From Ravibacter arvi (GTDB lineage: Bacteria; Bacteroidota; Bacteroidia; Cytophagales; Spirosomataceae), in the NCBI RefSeq assembly GCF_039540405.1, contig NZ_BAABEY010000005.1, positions 62,001-126,000 on the forward strand: a stretch of 64,000 bases of DNA. Reading direction: 5' to 3'. The notes beneath the pieces were generated by a model. The model was not told the DNA's origin. It worked only from the letters and a program-made list of their open reading frames with translations, and made no database searches. Made by a program: the position numbers and the translations under genes. This document shows, piece by piece, positions 51,914 to 59,672 of the stretch (the stretch's first letter is position 1; the number at the start of each line of letters is the position of its first letter).

Positions 51914-52699
51914 AAACAAATACAAACTCCCGGCCATGAGCAGCATGCCGGCGATCATTCCCCAGATGGCGAGGTGGTGCTCACCGAATTTTTCAGCGGT
52001 GGGGAGCAATTCGTCGAGCGAAATGAAGATCATAATACCGGCGACTGCGGCAAGAACAATACCGTTGATGGTCGCTGACCAGAACGGAAGAAGGAAAAGA
52101 TAGGCAATCAGAGCGCCTATGGGTTCGGCAAGTCCCGAGGCAAAGGAGTACCAGAAGGCTTTTGACCTGCTGCCGGTTGAATGGTAGATCGGTACAGCCA
52201 CTGCTATTCCTTCCGGGATGTTGTGTATGGCAATTGCCACCGCAATCGGGATTGCAATTTCCAGGCTGACAAGGGCCGAGGTAAAAGTAGCGATGCCTTC
52301 AGGAAAATTGTGAATGGCAATAGAAAGTGCCACGACGGTTCCGACCCGTTTGAGCTTTGTCTTTTTGTGCATGTCTTCTACGCCGTGTACTTCGTGCGGG
52401 TTAGCGGCCGGTGGTACCAGTAAGTCGATCAGCGCTATGAGTGCTATGCCCCCGAAAAAAGAAAGGAGCATATAGAGCGTTCCGGCTTTTTCGCCCCACT
52501 CGGCAGCAAGGCCTTTGAGTGATTGCGGAAGCAATTCCATGAAGGAAACGTACAACATGACACCTGCCGAGAAACCGAGTGAAACGCATAGAAAGCGCGT
52601 ATTCGTTTTTCGTGCCATCAAGGCAATGCCGCTTCCGATGCCCGTGGAGATACCGGCCAGGAGGGTCAGCAGAAAGGCTGTGGTAATAGGCTGTTCCAA
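51908..52699 (-). CDS. zupT: ZIP-family metal transporter, ZupT type
   Basis: A 263-residue inner membrane transporter with eight predicted helices. Helix IV carries IAIHNFPEGIATF (about residue 126) and helix V AIAIHNIPEGIAVAV (about 152), the paired metal-binding motifs of ZIP proteins, and ISLDELLP lies near the end. A cytoplasmic loop with HEVHGVEDMH may bind metal. ZupT proteins import Zn, Fe, Mn or Co. A perfect palindrome sits over its promoter (52758-52795), which suggests metal-dependent regulation. Its stop codon lies in a heptamer array. Confidence 0.92.
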   Translation of the reverse strand: MEQPITTAFLLTLLAGISTGIGSGIALMARKTNTRFLCVSLGFSAGVMLYVSFMELLPQSLKGLAAEWGEKAGTLYMLLSFFGGIALIALIDLLVPPAANPHEVHGVEDMHKKTKLKRVGTVVALSIAIHNFPEGIATFTSALVSLEIAIPIAVAIAIHNIPEGIAVAVPIYHSTGSRSKAFWYSFASGLAEPIGALIAYLFLLPFWSATINGIVLAAVAGIMIFISLDELLPTAEKFGEHHLAIWGMIAGMLLMAGSLYLFI

Positions 52700-52731
52700 A
52701 ATTTCAGTTCAATAGGATAATTTGTGCTGCA

Positions 52732-52739
52732 CAAAAATA
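52732..52739 (-). promoter_or_regulatory. -7 promoter box of zupT
   Basis: TATTTTTG on the minus strand matches TAnnTTTG exactly, 33 bp before the zupT start. The matching -33 position falls at the edge of the palindrome 52758-52795, where no exact TTTG is found. Confidence 0.6.
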
Positions 52740-52757
52740 ACCAAATTGACTTATGAA

Positions 52758-52795
52758 CTGAAAAAATATTTAGACTCGTCTAAATATTTTTTCAG
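52758..52795. promoter_or_regulatory. Perfect 38-bp palindrome, candidate metal-regulator operator
   Basis: Two 18-bp arms (52758-52775 and 52778-52795) are exact reverse complements around a 2-base centre; the core reads TTTAGAC-TC-GTCTAAA. It is only about 21% GC apart from the centre. It overlaps the -33 region of zupT, so binding by a repressor or activator there would control the transporter. The core resembles operators of the DtxR/MntR family. It could also act as a terminator of the M28 peptidase gene, which ends 55 bp away, but the A/T-rich stem makes that less likely. Confidence 0.65.
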
Positions 52796-52849
52796 AACTG
52801 CTTAACACGTTGATTTGACAAGGTTTTGGCCGACAGTTCCTGCCGGATT

Positions 52850-54352
52850 TTACTTTCCATAGAGCGACTTGGCAGCCTCTTCGTATTTGTCGCCGGCCGA
52901 CCATTGAGGTGGTGTAGTGCGATTGGCAATCAGCCTGGCGGCGCGTACGTAGGCTTTGCTATATCGAAGCAGGTAGTCAAAGTCGATACTCTCGGGGTTG
53001 TCGATCGCCTGGTGGTAGTATTTCATGATATCGGCGTCGAATTCTTTAAAGCCGGGTGTGAAGGTCGGTGCAGGAATCCCCTTGATCGCGAAATTGACGT
53101 TATCCGATCGGTCAAAGAGGTTTTGCTCGGGGGCGGGGTCGCCTATTACCTCCAATCCGAAGGTTTTCGCTGCTTTTTCTATTTCTGCTTTTGCTCCTGT
53201 CCGGTCGAGACCGATTACGGAAATGATGCCGGTATCGTCGTAGCCCGCTCCATCGCAATTGAGGTTAAATACGCATTTGTTAAGGGGTAATACGGGGTTT
53301 TGGGCATAGTAGCGGCTCCCCAGCAACCCCAATTCCTCACCTGTAAAGGCGAGAAGAAATACAGATCTTTTGGGTTTGAGCTCAGAGAAAGACCTGGCTG
53401 CGGCCAGTACGGCAGAGACGCCGAAGGCATTGTCCCGCGCGCCGTTGAAAATACTATCTTCGGCTGTGTAAGGCTGCCCGCCCTGGCGTCCGACGCCAAC
53501 ATGGTCGTAATGTGCGGAAAGTGTCAGGTATTGGTCCTTTAACTTCGGATCGGATCCTTCAATGTAGGCCATTACGTTGTAGCTGGTTACTTTTTTTATG
53601 GACCGCCCCTCTGTTACCAGCTTAAGGGATTTGGCTTCGCGAAGCTTTTTGGTCAGGGCCGGTTCCTTACCGTTTACCCAGAGATGGGGGATGGTCGCGT
53701 ATTCTTCGGCAGGGGTTTCCGCCAAGCCCAGTCTTTCGCCGGTGAGGTAAGTATTGATGAAGTTCCAGGGTGTGGTTGCACCATATAGCTCAATGAGTGC
53801 AACGGCCCCTTTGCCGGCTGCCAGGCGTAATTTTGAAGCGCCCGCCTGCAGGCTTTCCCGGGGAGATTGAGATTCCGGCAGCCCGCTTTGCACCAGCACA
53901 ATCTTGCCTTTCACATCGAGGCCTTTGTAGTCGTCCCAGCCCTTTTCACTGTTTTCAAGGCCATATCCTGCGTAAACTACCGGAGCTTCTGTCCGGGTGG
54001 CGTTTCCGGAGATCGTGAACCACTCCTTTCCGTAGGCGAGCGTATCCCCATCCGCGAGGAGCACCCCCGGTTGATCATTGGTGGTTTTGTCAAAAACAAC
54101 AGGCTGAAAATAAGTTTGCTGGCCCGGCACCACGCCGGCGCCGTATCTCCTGAACTGTTCCGCAATGTACCTGGCCGCCACGCGATTGCTTTGTTCTCCG
54201 GTGCGGCGCCCTTCCAGTTCATCTGAAGCAAGAAAGCGCAGGTGTGATTCCAGTTCTTCCTTTTTAAGCGTGAATTCGGGCTCTTTTTGTGCGTGGGATA
54301 ACAGGGCTGTGCCGGTAAACAGGATAGTGACCAGGAGTGACGAACGTTTCAT
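52850..54352 (-). CDS. M28 family zinc aminopeptidase, secreted
   Basis: A 500-residue exported peptidase with signal LLVTILFTGTALLSHA. The N-terminal LRFLASDELEGRRTGEQSNR opening and a PA-type insert (about 110-230) precede the M28 catalytic core. The zinc and catalytic residues are seen as SAHYDHVG, GARDNAFGV, TGEELGLLGSR, NLNCDGAGYDD and KYYHQAIDNPESI. It should act as an aminopeptidase on small peptides in the periplasm or outside. Monocistronic. Confidence 0.9.
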   Translation of the reverse strand: MKRSSLLVTILFTGTALLSHAQKEPEFTLKKEELESHLRFLASDELEGRRTGEQSNRVAARYIAEQFRRYGAGVVPGQQTYFQPVVFDKTTNDQPGVLLADGDTLAYGKEWFTISGNATRTEAPVVYAGYGLENSEKGWDDYKGLDVKGKIVLVQSGLPESQSPRESLQAGASKLRLAAGKGAVALIELYGATTPWNFINTYLTGERLGLAETPAEEYATIPHLWVNGKEPALTKKLREAKSLKLVTEGRSIKKVTSYNVMAYIEGSDPKLKDQYLTLSAHYDHVGVGRQGGQPYTAEDSIFNGARDNAFGVSAVLAAARSFSELKPKRSVFLLAFTGEELGLLGSRYYAQNPVLPLNKCVFNLNCDGAGYDDTGIISVIGLDRTGAKAEIEKAAKTFGLEVIGDPAPEQNLFDRSDNVNFAIKGIPAPTFTPGFKEFDADIMKYYHQAIDNPESIDFDYLLRYSKAYVRAARLIANRTTPPQWSAGDKYEEAAKSLYGK

Positions 54353-54468
54353 ACGGTTAGCTTTGAGCGGTTGGCTATGAGGAGTTGACCAATGAAGGCC
54401 ATTTCATCAGGATTTTTCTTACAATACGCCGTTAAACTACTTAATAAATTCGAATCGGCCTAGTCTGA

Positions 54469-54496
54469 CCGGCCGCGCCTGTGCCGGCCGCGCCTG
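54469..54496. repeat. Short GC-rich tandem duplication
   Basis: CCGGCCGCGCCTG occurs at 54469-54481 and again at 54484-54496, a 15-bp spaced direct repeat in the gap between the M28 and metE genes. A GGCCGGCC palindrome follows at 54528-54535. The rest of this gap (54353-54546) holds no gene. Meaning unknown. Confidence 0.5.
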
Positions 54497-54546
54497 ATCC
54501 TCTTTGTTGCAGAAGATTGAAGTCACGGCCGGCCGTTGAATGCCTG

Positions 54547-56850
54547 TTAGCGGGAGATTTCTTCTCTGAGTGTCCGGGCGGCGTCTATCATGGTGACAAG
54601 CGCTGCTTTTGTTTCAGGCCATTTTCTTGTTTTCAGGCCGCAGTCCGGGTTTACCCAAAGGTTTTTCGGGGGAATGGATTTGAGTGCCTTTTTCAGGAGA
54701 CCGACCATTTCTCCCGCCGCCGGAATGCGTGGTGAATGAATGTCATACACACCGGGGCCGATCTCGTTGGGGTATTCAAAGTCGGCAAATGCATCCAGCA
54801 ATTCCATTTGTGACCGCGAAGTTTCAATGGTAATGACATCGGCATCCATCGCCGCAATGGATCCAATGATATCGTTAAATTCCGAATAGCACATATGTGT
54901 ATGGATCTGGGTAGCGTTTTTCACACCGGAAGCGCTCAGTCTGAAGGCTTCCACTGCCCAGTCGAGATAGGCTTTGTGCCCGGATTTCCGGAGCGGCAGG
55001 CCTTCCCTGATCGCAGGCTCGTCAATTTGTATGACTTTAATGCCTGCTTTTTCCAGATCAATTACCTCATCGCGTATGGCCAGGGCAATCTGGAAGGCGG
55101 TGTCTCTGCGAGGCTGATCATCCCTGACGAACGACCATTGTAAAATGGTTACCGGCCCGGTGAGCATTCCCTTTACCGGCAGCGCGGTTTGTTCCTGCGC
55201 AAAAGAAGACCAGCGCACGGTCATGGCAGTCGGACGATCCACATCTCCGTAGATAACGGGAGGTTTTACGCAACGGCTTCCGTAGCTTTGAACCCAGCCA
55301 TTTTGTGTGAATGCAAATCCGGAAAGCTGCTCGCCGAAGTATTCAACCATGTCGTTTCTTTCGAATTCGCCGTGAACCAGTACGTCCATGCCGACTTCTT
55401 CCTGCCACCTGATAGAGGCAACAATTTCGTCCCTGATCGCAGCCTCGTAAGCTTCCAGGGTTACAGCTCCCTTTTTATATGCGGCTCTTAGCCGGCGCAT
55501 TTCCTCGGTTTGAGGGAAAGAGCCTATGGTGGTGGTAGGAAACAAAGGAAGTCCGAGCTGTTTGTGCTGGAAGGACTGGCGTTCCGAAAAAGTTGTTCCT
55601 CTTTCGCTGTCTTTCGGTCGGATACCTGCGACCCGGCTTTTTACCGCGGCTTTGTGGATTTTGTTTGATTGTTGCCGTTGTTGAACCGCGTTTTGGTTTT
55701 CCAGGTACACCGGGCATTCACTCCAGGGGCGTTTGTCCAGGAAAATCTGAGCGAGAATTTTGGTTTCCGACAGTTTCTGCTTTGCAAATGCGAGCCAGTT
55801 CCTGATGTCCCCGGGAAGCGCTGTCTCAGTGTCCAGATCATAGGGAACGTGGAGCAGCGAGCAGGAAGGAGCAATTATGAGCCTGTCTTTTCCGAGAACT
55901 TCTTCAGCTTTCCGGATAAGGTGAAGTGACTTTTGGAAGTCGTTTTTCCAAATATTCCGTCCGTCTACAACGCCTAGCGATAGTTGCCTGGTTGACCGTA
56001 CGAAGCCGGTGTTGAGGAGCAGTGTTTCGAGTTGTTCAGGCGACCGTACCAGGTCGAGGTGGATGGCGTCCACAGGCAAGGAAAGTGCAGTCTCCAGGTT
56101 TTCCTGCAGGTCTCCGAAATAAGTAGCTAAGAGGATCCTGAGGTTCGGGGCAGCCGCACGAAGGGCGCTGTAAACCAAAGAAAAGGCGTGCCGCTGACGC
56201 TCCGATAGATCTGTGGCCAGTACAGGTTCGTCCAACTGGACCCATTCTGCGCCCTTGTCGGCCAGCTCCTGAAGGAGGTCCGTATAAATAGGAAGCAGCT
56301 TCGGGAGCAGGTCGATCCGGTCAAAGCCGGGCTCTTTCTCCTTCCCGACCGCAAGGAATGTCACCGGGCCTGTCAGTACGGGTTTGGTAACGATGCCAAG
56401 TGCTTTCGCTTCTTCAAATTCTTTTACGGGTTTGTCGGATATCCTTTTAAACTCCTGGTCCTTTGTGAATTCCGGAACTATGTAATGGTAGTTGGTGTCG
56501 AACCATTTGGTCATTTCCATCGCTCCTATGTCAATTCCTTCCTGCTGCAATCCGCGCGCCATGGCAAAGTAGAGCGTAAGCGGATCCTTTTTTACCAGGG
56601 GCTGGTACCGTTCGGGGACAGCGCCGGTAAGCAGGCAGGTATCCAGGATTTGGTCGTAAAGCGAAAAGTCGTTGGAAGGGATCAGGTCTATTCCCGCCTT
56701 TCGCTGTGTTTCCCAGTTTTGTTGCCGGATGTGGCGTGCTGTTTGATCCAGCTCCTGTGCTGAAACCGCCCCGCTCCAGAACTTTTCTTCAGCCTTTTTC
56801 AGTTCGCGCCGGCTGCCCACGCGGGGGTATCCCAAATTTTGTGTTAACAT
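54547..56850 (-). CDS. metE: Cobalamin-independent methionine synthase
   Basis: A 767-residue MetE that transfers a methyl group from 5-methyl-THF triglutamate to homocysteine. The N-terminal barrel begins LTQNLGYPRVGSRRELKKAE, and the C-terminal barrel holds the zinc site: IHTHMCYSEFNDI (His and Cys, about 652-654), a glutamate in the MTGPVTI-RDDQ region and NPDCGLKTR (about 734). Full length. A structured leader precedes it (56907-57014), suggesting control by a metabolite. Whether the organism also has MetH cannot be seen here. It has a 187-bp upstream leader after an A/T-rich promoter region. Confidence 0.97.
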   Translation of the reverse strand: MLTQNLGYPRVGSRRELKKAEEKFWSGAVSAQELDQTARHIRQQNWETQRKAGIDLIPSNDFSLYDQILDTCLLTGAVPERYQPLVKKDPLTLYFAMARGLQQEGIDIGAMEMTKWFDTNYHYIVPEFTKDQEFKRISDKPVKEFEEAKALGIVTKPVLTGPVTFLAVGKEKEPGFDRIDLLPKLLPIYTDLLQELADKGAEWVQLDEPVLATDLSERQRHAFSLVYSALRAAAPNLRILLATYFGDLQENLETALSLPVDAIHLDLVRSPEQLETLLLNTGFVRSTRQLSLGVVDGRNIWKNDFQKSLHLIRKAEEVLGKDRLIIAPSCSLLHVPYDLDTETALPGDIRNWLAFAKQKLSETKILAQIFLDKRPWSECPVYLENQNAVQQRQQSNKIHKAAVKSRVAGIRPKDSERGTTFSERQSFQHKQLGLPLFPTTTIGSFPQTEEMRRLRAAYKKGAVTLEAYEAAIRDEIVASIRWQEEVGMDVLVHGEFERNDMVEYFGEQLSGFAFTQNGWVQSYGSRCVKPPVIYGDVDRPTAMTVRWSSFAQEQTALPVKGMLTGPVTILQWSFVRDDQPRRDTAFQIALAIRDEVIDLEKAGIKVIQIDEPAIREGLPLRKSGHKAYLDWAVEAFRLSASGVKNATQIHTHMCYSEFNDIIGSIAAMDADVITIETSRSQMELLDAFADFEYPNEIGPGVYDIHSPRIPAAGEMVGLLKKALKSIPPKNLWVNPDCGLKTRKWPETKAALVTMIDAARTLREEISR

Positions 56851-56906
56851 GGTGATTGTTTAAAAGGTTGTAGATCACTTTGAATTGTCCGGGACGAACT
56901 GCCTTT

Positions 56907-57014
56907 GCGTGACACAGGGCCGGAAGTTTCCGGTATCCCATCAACCGTTTACAGCAGCACATCTGCCAATGGCCGGCCCACGATCCTTGTGCGGCGCTCA
57001 CCCGGCTGTCACGC
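56907..57014 (-). ncRNA. Structured 5' leader of metE, candidate riboswitch of unassigned class
   Basis: On the minus strand, GCGTGACA (complement of 57007-57014) pairs perfectly with TGTCACGC (complement of 56907-56914), closing about 108 nt. Inside, GGGCCGG (about 56975-56981) can pair with CCGGCCC (about 56917-56923), GCAG/CTGC closes a small hairpin (about 56953-56965), and CCGGAA/TTCCGG forms an alternative hairpin (56920-56933). The start codon follows 56 nt after the closing stem. I looked for the B12 box and other conserved cobalamin-riboswitch blocks and for SAM-I, SAM-II and SAH features and could not fit them. The G+C-rich block in a gap otherwise A/T rich supports a functional RNA. 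Confidence 0.5.
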
Positions 57015-57203
57015 TGTTTTCGACGCCGGAATCCTTCAAATTTTTACAAATAACTGGATATTGATTTGTTTATGAACTATTAATCTAGATAATAAAGTTA
57101 TTTTAGATTTTAAATCTATTTTATATATATATTGTAGTGTTTTTGTTTTTATAAAATGAATTTTCCCGAATGCCCAGGAAATTTTGTCTGCACTGAAATC
57201 CAC
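57015..57203. other. A/T-rich region upstream of the metE leader
   Basis: Part of the 409-bp gap between metE and the PepSY-like gene. Bases 57030-57170 are almost pure A/T and should hold the metE promoter on the minus strand; no exact TAnnTTTG box was found. No RNA gene or short ORF was recognised. Confidence 0.5.
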
Positions 57204-57236
57204 AAAAAAAGCCCGGACTGCTTGAGCAATCCGGGC
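57204..57236 (-). terminator. Intrinsic terminator of the PepSY-like lipoprotein gene
   Basis: An 11-bp stem with one G-U pair (57226-57236 with 57211-57221), a 4-base loop TTGA/TCAA, and a T-run on the minus strand (complement of 57204-57210). It lies 24 bp after the stop. Confidence 0.9.
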
Positions 57237-57259
57237 CGGGTATGGAGGGTTATAAAAAT

Positions 57260-57691
57260 CTAGGTGTCTATCCGGAGAAAGCCTCCTTCCAGGTTAAATA
57301 CCAATTCGATACCATTGTCCAATTCAACTTCCTGCCGGTTATCATCGAGCTCCCAGCTTCTGATGAAACGATCCGGGTACTTTTCTTCGACGTAAGCGCT
57401 TATTTTGGACGGGATAACCGATGCCGGGAGTTCCGTAACACTTTCTATGCTTTTGATCTCATTTTTCTTGTTGAACTCCAGTTTCGTGGAGCCATCCAGG
57501 ATAACTTCATAAGAGGTGTTGGCCCACTCGCGGTCTTTTACTACCTGGAGGATGGAGTCGCCTGGAAAATGTGTGCTGATGTAGCTCTGTATGGAGGCAG
57601 GGAGCTTTTCTTCGGGAACTACCGACTCTTTTGAACAAGCACTGGCAATGAGAAGTAAAACTATCGGCAGCATCCAAAACTTACCTTTCAT
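57260..57691 (-). CDS. PepSY-like (DUF2874) lipoprotein
   Basis: A 143-residue lipoprotein with signal FWMLPIVLLLIASAC (lipid cysteine at 19). The mature part matches the PepSY-like/DUF2874 fold in two copies: LPASIQSYISTHFPGDSILQ with EWANTSYEVILDGSTKLEFN, then LPASVIPSKISAYVEEKYPD with ELDDNRQEVELDNGIELVFN. The family is frequent in Bacteroidota surface lipoproteins; no function is established, though the fold resembles beta-lactamase inhibitor-like domains. It has its own terminator. The upstream gap carries TTGTCA-TAG-TGACAA (57765-57779), a possible operator. Confidence 0.85.
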   Translation of the reverse strand: MKGKFWMLPIVLLLIASACSKESVVPEEKLPASIQSYISTHFPGDSILQVVKDREWANTSYEVILDGSTKLEFNKKNEIKSIESVTELPASVIPSKISAYVEEKYPDRFIRSWELDDNRQEVELDNGIELVFNLEGGFLRIDT

Positions 57692-57764
57692 ATCGTATTT
57701 CGTTTTTTGTTTTCCCCTACTTTTTTTGGGTTTCGGGTAATTCCCTTTCGTAAGGGATGTCCCC

Positions 57765-57779
57765 TTGTCATAGTGACAA
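57765..57779. promoter_or_regulatory. Small palindrome upstream of the PepSY-like gene
   Basis: TTGTCA and TGACAA flank TAG, an exact 6-bp inverted repeat, 74 bp before the start. A second inverted repeat, TCCCTT...AAGGGA, lies at about 57742-57757. Either could be a regulator site; no regulator is indicated. Confidence 0.3.
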
Positions 57780-57857
57780 CGAGATCTGTGCTTACCCTAT
57801 TTTTTTTCGGATTTTTTTTTGATAGGTGAAAACCGGCGGTAAAATGACGGTCTGCTG

Positions 57858-58487
57858 TCAGGCAATACGTACGCTCTTATACGGGTGTTCCGAGGTAATT
57901 TCCTGTTGGAACGTGTAGTTGTTTGCAGTGGTTACTTTCAGTTGGGTATACGTGTTCCCGGGACCTATAAACGTCTTGATCCGAAGTTTTGCAGACCGAC
58001 AGCTGATCGTGTGTGCAGATGTGGGGTCGTTGCTTAAAGCCGGTGTAAATAAGCCGGGTAAAGCGTCGTAGTCCCATTTGCCAGCCGATTTGACCAGTGC
58101 CTCCAGCTGAAAGCCCGTCAGCGTGGCGCTTTTTTGCCAGATTTGGTTTTTATCCTGCTCAAAAAAAAGAACGGCCAGGTCTGATAAGCCTAATCCGGTA
58201 CCGCCGAGTCTGAAGGGGATTATACAGATCTCTTCGGACACAAACGGTGTCAATGCCGCGTAGCCCGACTCCGATAAAGCTGATGCATGTTTTTCGTATT
58301 CAGACCTGAGTGCCGGATCATGATCCAGAGCTTCAGGGCTTTTTTTTGCGCGGATCATTTCCAGGTACCGGTCTAAGGTGCTTTCCGGTCCGGGTGAAAA
58401 TGTCCCGAAAGCAAAGAAAGTAGTGGACAATAATGCGCCGGTGCCCAGCACCGACGATGCGAGGAATTTTCTTCTGCTGAGTATCAT
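57858..58487 (-). CDS. Tat-exported protein of unknown function
   Basis: A 209-residue protein beginning MILSRRKFLASSVLGTGALL, a twin-arginine signal (SRRKFLA), so it is probably exported folded, perhaps with a cofactor or in a complex. The mature part is mixed alpha/beta with no cysteine motif and no domain that I recognise; it has one histidine-containing segment and a C-terminal strand region TYTQLKVTTANNYTFQQEI. Start at ATG 58487 is supported by the Tat motif and by a TATATTTG -7 box at 58515-58522; the longer frame to 58646 would run through a large hairpin. No enzyme gene is adjacent to suggest a partner. Confidence 0.65.
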   Translation of the reverse strand: MILSRRKFLASSVLGTGALLSTTFFAFGTFSPGPESTLDRYLEMIRAKKSPEALDHDPALRSEYEKHASALSESGYAALTPFVSEEICIIPFRLGGTGLGLSDLAVLFFEQDKNQIWQKSATLTGFQLEALVKSAGKWDYDALPGLFTPALSNDPTSAHTISCRSAKLRIKTFIGPGNTYTQLKVTTANNYTFQQEITSEHPYKSVRIA

Positions 58488-58629
58488 TTTAATCGAGGGG
58501 TTAAGTTGACAAGGCAAATATAGAAGGCGCAATTGCGATTTATCCTTCAGAAGATAATTAAATTTAATTTGACAAATAGATAGAAAATTGTCCAAAACTT
58601 TGTAAAAAGGTTTCCGTTGGACCGGAAAG

Positions 58630-58689
58630 AATATAACTGCCCCCAAAGAAGACGATTTTTAGATTGTCTTCTTTGGGGGCAGTTATATT
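58630..58689 (-). terminator. Very long perfect hairpin after fabI
   Basis: Bases 58630-58653 pair without a mismatch with 58666-58689 (24 bp) around a 12-base loop; G-U pairs could extend it to 27. It lies 57 bp after the fabI stop. On the minus strand no T-run follows directly, so it is either an unusual terminator or a stabilising or processing structure. Confidence 0.65.
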
Positions 58690-58745
58690 AGTTGGGATTA
58701 GCGGCCGGTAACGCAAAGCGCTGATTTCCGACAGCCGGTCTCTTC

Positions 58746-59558
58746 CTATTTGTTCAAGACCTCGATTATTTCCTCGGATATGCCGGTGGACGAGTATCCG
58801 CCGTCATGGAAGAGGTTTTGCATGGTCACTAACCGGGTCAGATCAGAAAACAGGGTAATTACATAGTTGGCGCAATCGTCTGCCGAAGCATTTCCCAGCG
58901 GGCTCAACTTGTCGGCAAAATCGTAAAACGAGTTGAAGCCACCTATTCCGCTGCCTGCGGTAGTTTTGGTGGGCGACTGCGAAACGGTATTTACCCGTAC
59001 ATTCTTAAGTTTCCCGTAGCGATATCCGTAGCTTCTTGCAATGCTTTCCAGTGTTGCTTTGGCATCGGCCATGTCCGTATAAAACGGGTAGGTCCGCTGT
59101 GCTGCAATGTAGGAAAGGGCAACTACCGAACCCCACTCCGCAATGGCATCCTGTTTTTCGGCAACCTGAAGAAATTTATGCAGTGACAAAGCGGAAATGT
59201 CAAGGCTTTTCTGGAACCACTCATAGTTGAGGTCCCCGTATTCTTTGCCTTTCCGGATATTGGGCGACATGCCAATTGAATGGAGTACAAAGTCAATTTT
59301 ACCGCCCAGCACTTCGGTAGACCGGGAGAAAAGATTTTCAATATCGGCCACAACGGTTGCGTCGGCCGGGATAATCTCAGCCTGTGTAGTGTCGGCCAGC
59401 TCCCTGATCGCTCCCATACGCATGGCCACAGGGGCATTTGTCAATACGAGAGAGGCTCCTTCTTCTTTTGCTTTCAACGCTACCTTCCAGGCGATTGAAT
59501 TTTCATCCAAAGCTCCTGAGATGATTCCTCTTTTGCCTTTTAGTAAACCGTAAGCCAT
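58746..59558 (-). CDS. fabI: Enoyl-[acyl-carrier-protein] reductase (NADH), FabI type
   Basis: A 270-residue short-chain dehydrogenase-like enzyme that performs the last reduction in each round of type II fatty acid synthesis. The FabI glycine motif GIISGALDENSIAWKVALK, the SIGMSPN segment and the catalytic Tyr-x6-Lys (ALSYIAAQRTYPFYTDMADA, where Y and K of the FabI pattern Y-x6-K are in YTDMADAK) are present, as is VRVNTVSQSPTKTTAGSGI. It has a consensus promoter and a long hairpin after it, and it is probably monocistronic. FabI is the target of triclosan and isoniazid-like compounds in other species. Confidence 0.95.
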   Translation of the reverse strand: MAYGLLKGKRGIISGALDENSIAWKVALKAKEEGASLVLTNAPVAMRMGAIRELADTTQAEIIPADATVVADIENLFSRSTEVLGGKIDFVLHSIGMSPNIRKGKEYGDLNYEWFQKSLDISALSLHKFLQVAEKQDAIAEWGSVVALSYIAAQRTYPFYTDMADAKATLESIARSYGYRYGKLKNVRVNTVSQSPTKTTAGSGIGGFNSFYDFADKLSPLGNASADDCANYVITLFSDLTRLVTMQNLFHDGGYSSTGISEEIIEVLNK

Positions 59559-59608
59559 AATGCAAATAATTTGTTATTGGGTTGGTAATATGATCGGTGT
59601 TGTGCCGG

Positions 59609-59640
59609 CAAATGTATGCTATAATTTGCATTGGGACAAA
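59609..59640 (-). promoter_or_regulatory. Promoter of fabI
   Basis: On the minus strand, TTTG (complement of 59637-59640) and TACATTTG (complement of 59609-59616) are 20 bases apart, both exact to the Bacteroidota consensus. Transcription should start about 59602, 43 bp before the ATG. Confidence 0.8.
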
Positions 59641-59672
59641 AGATTCGGTTCACAAACACGAAGGGAGCGGAG

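Noticed and set aside
56789..57001. A 70-codon frame over the metE leader
   Set aside because: It begins with GTG, runs out of frame into metE, and its Cys-rich centre is a by-product of the structured leader RNA.
56907..57014. Cobalamin riboswitch before metE
   Set aside because: A segment CTGCTGTAAACGG looks like part of the cobalamin core, but the B12 box and the preceding AATAGGGAA block are missing.
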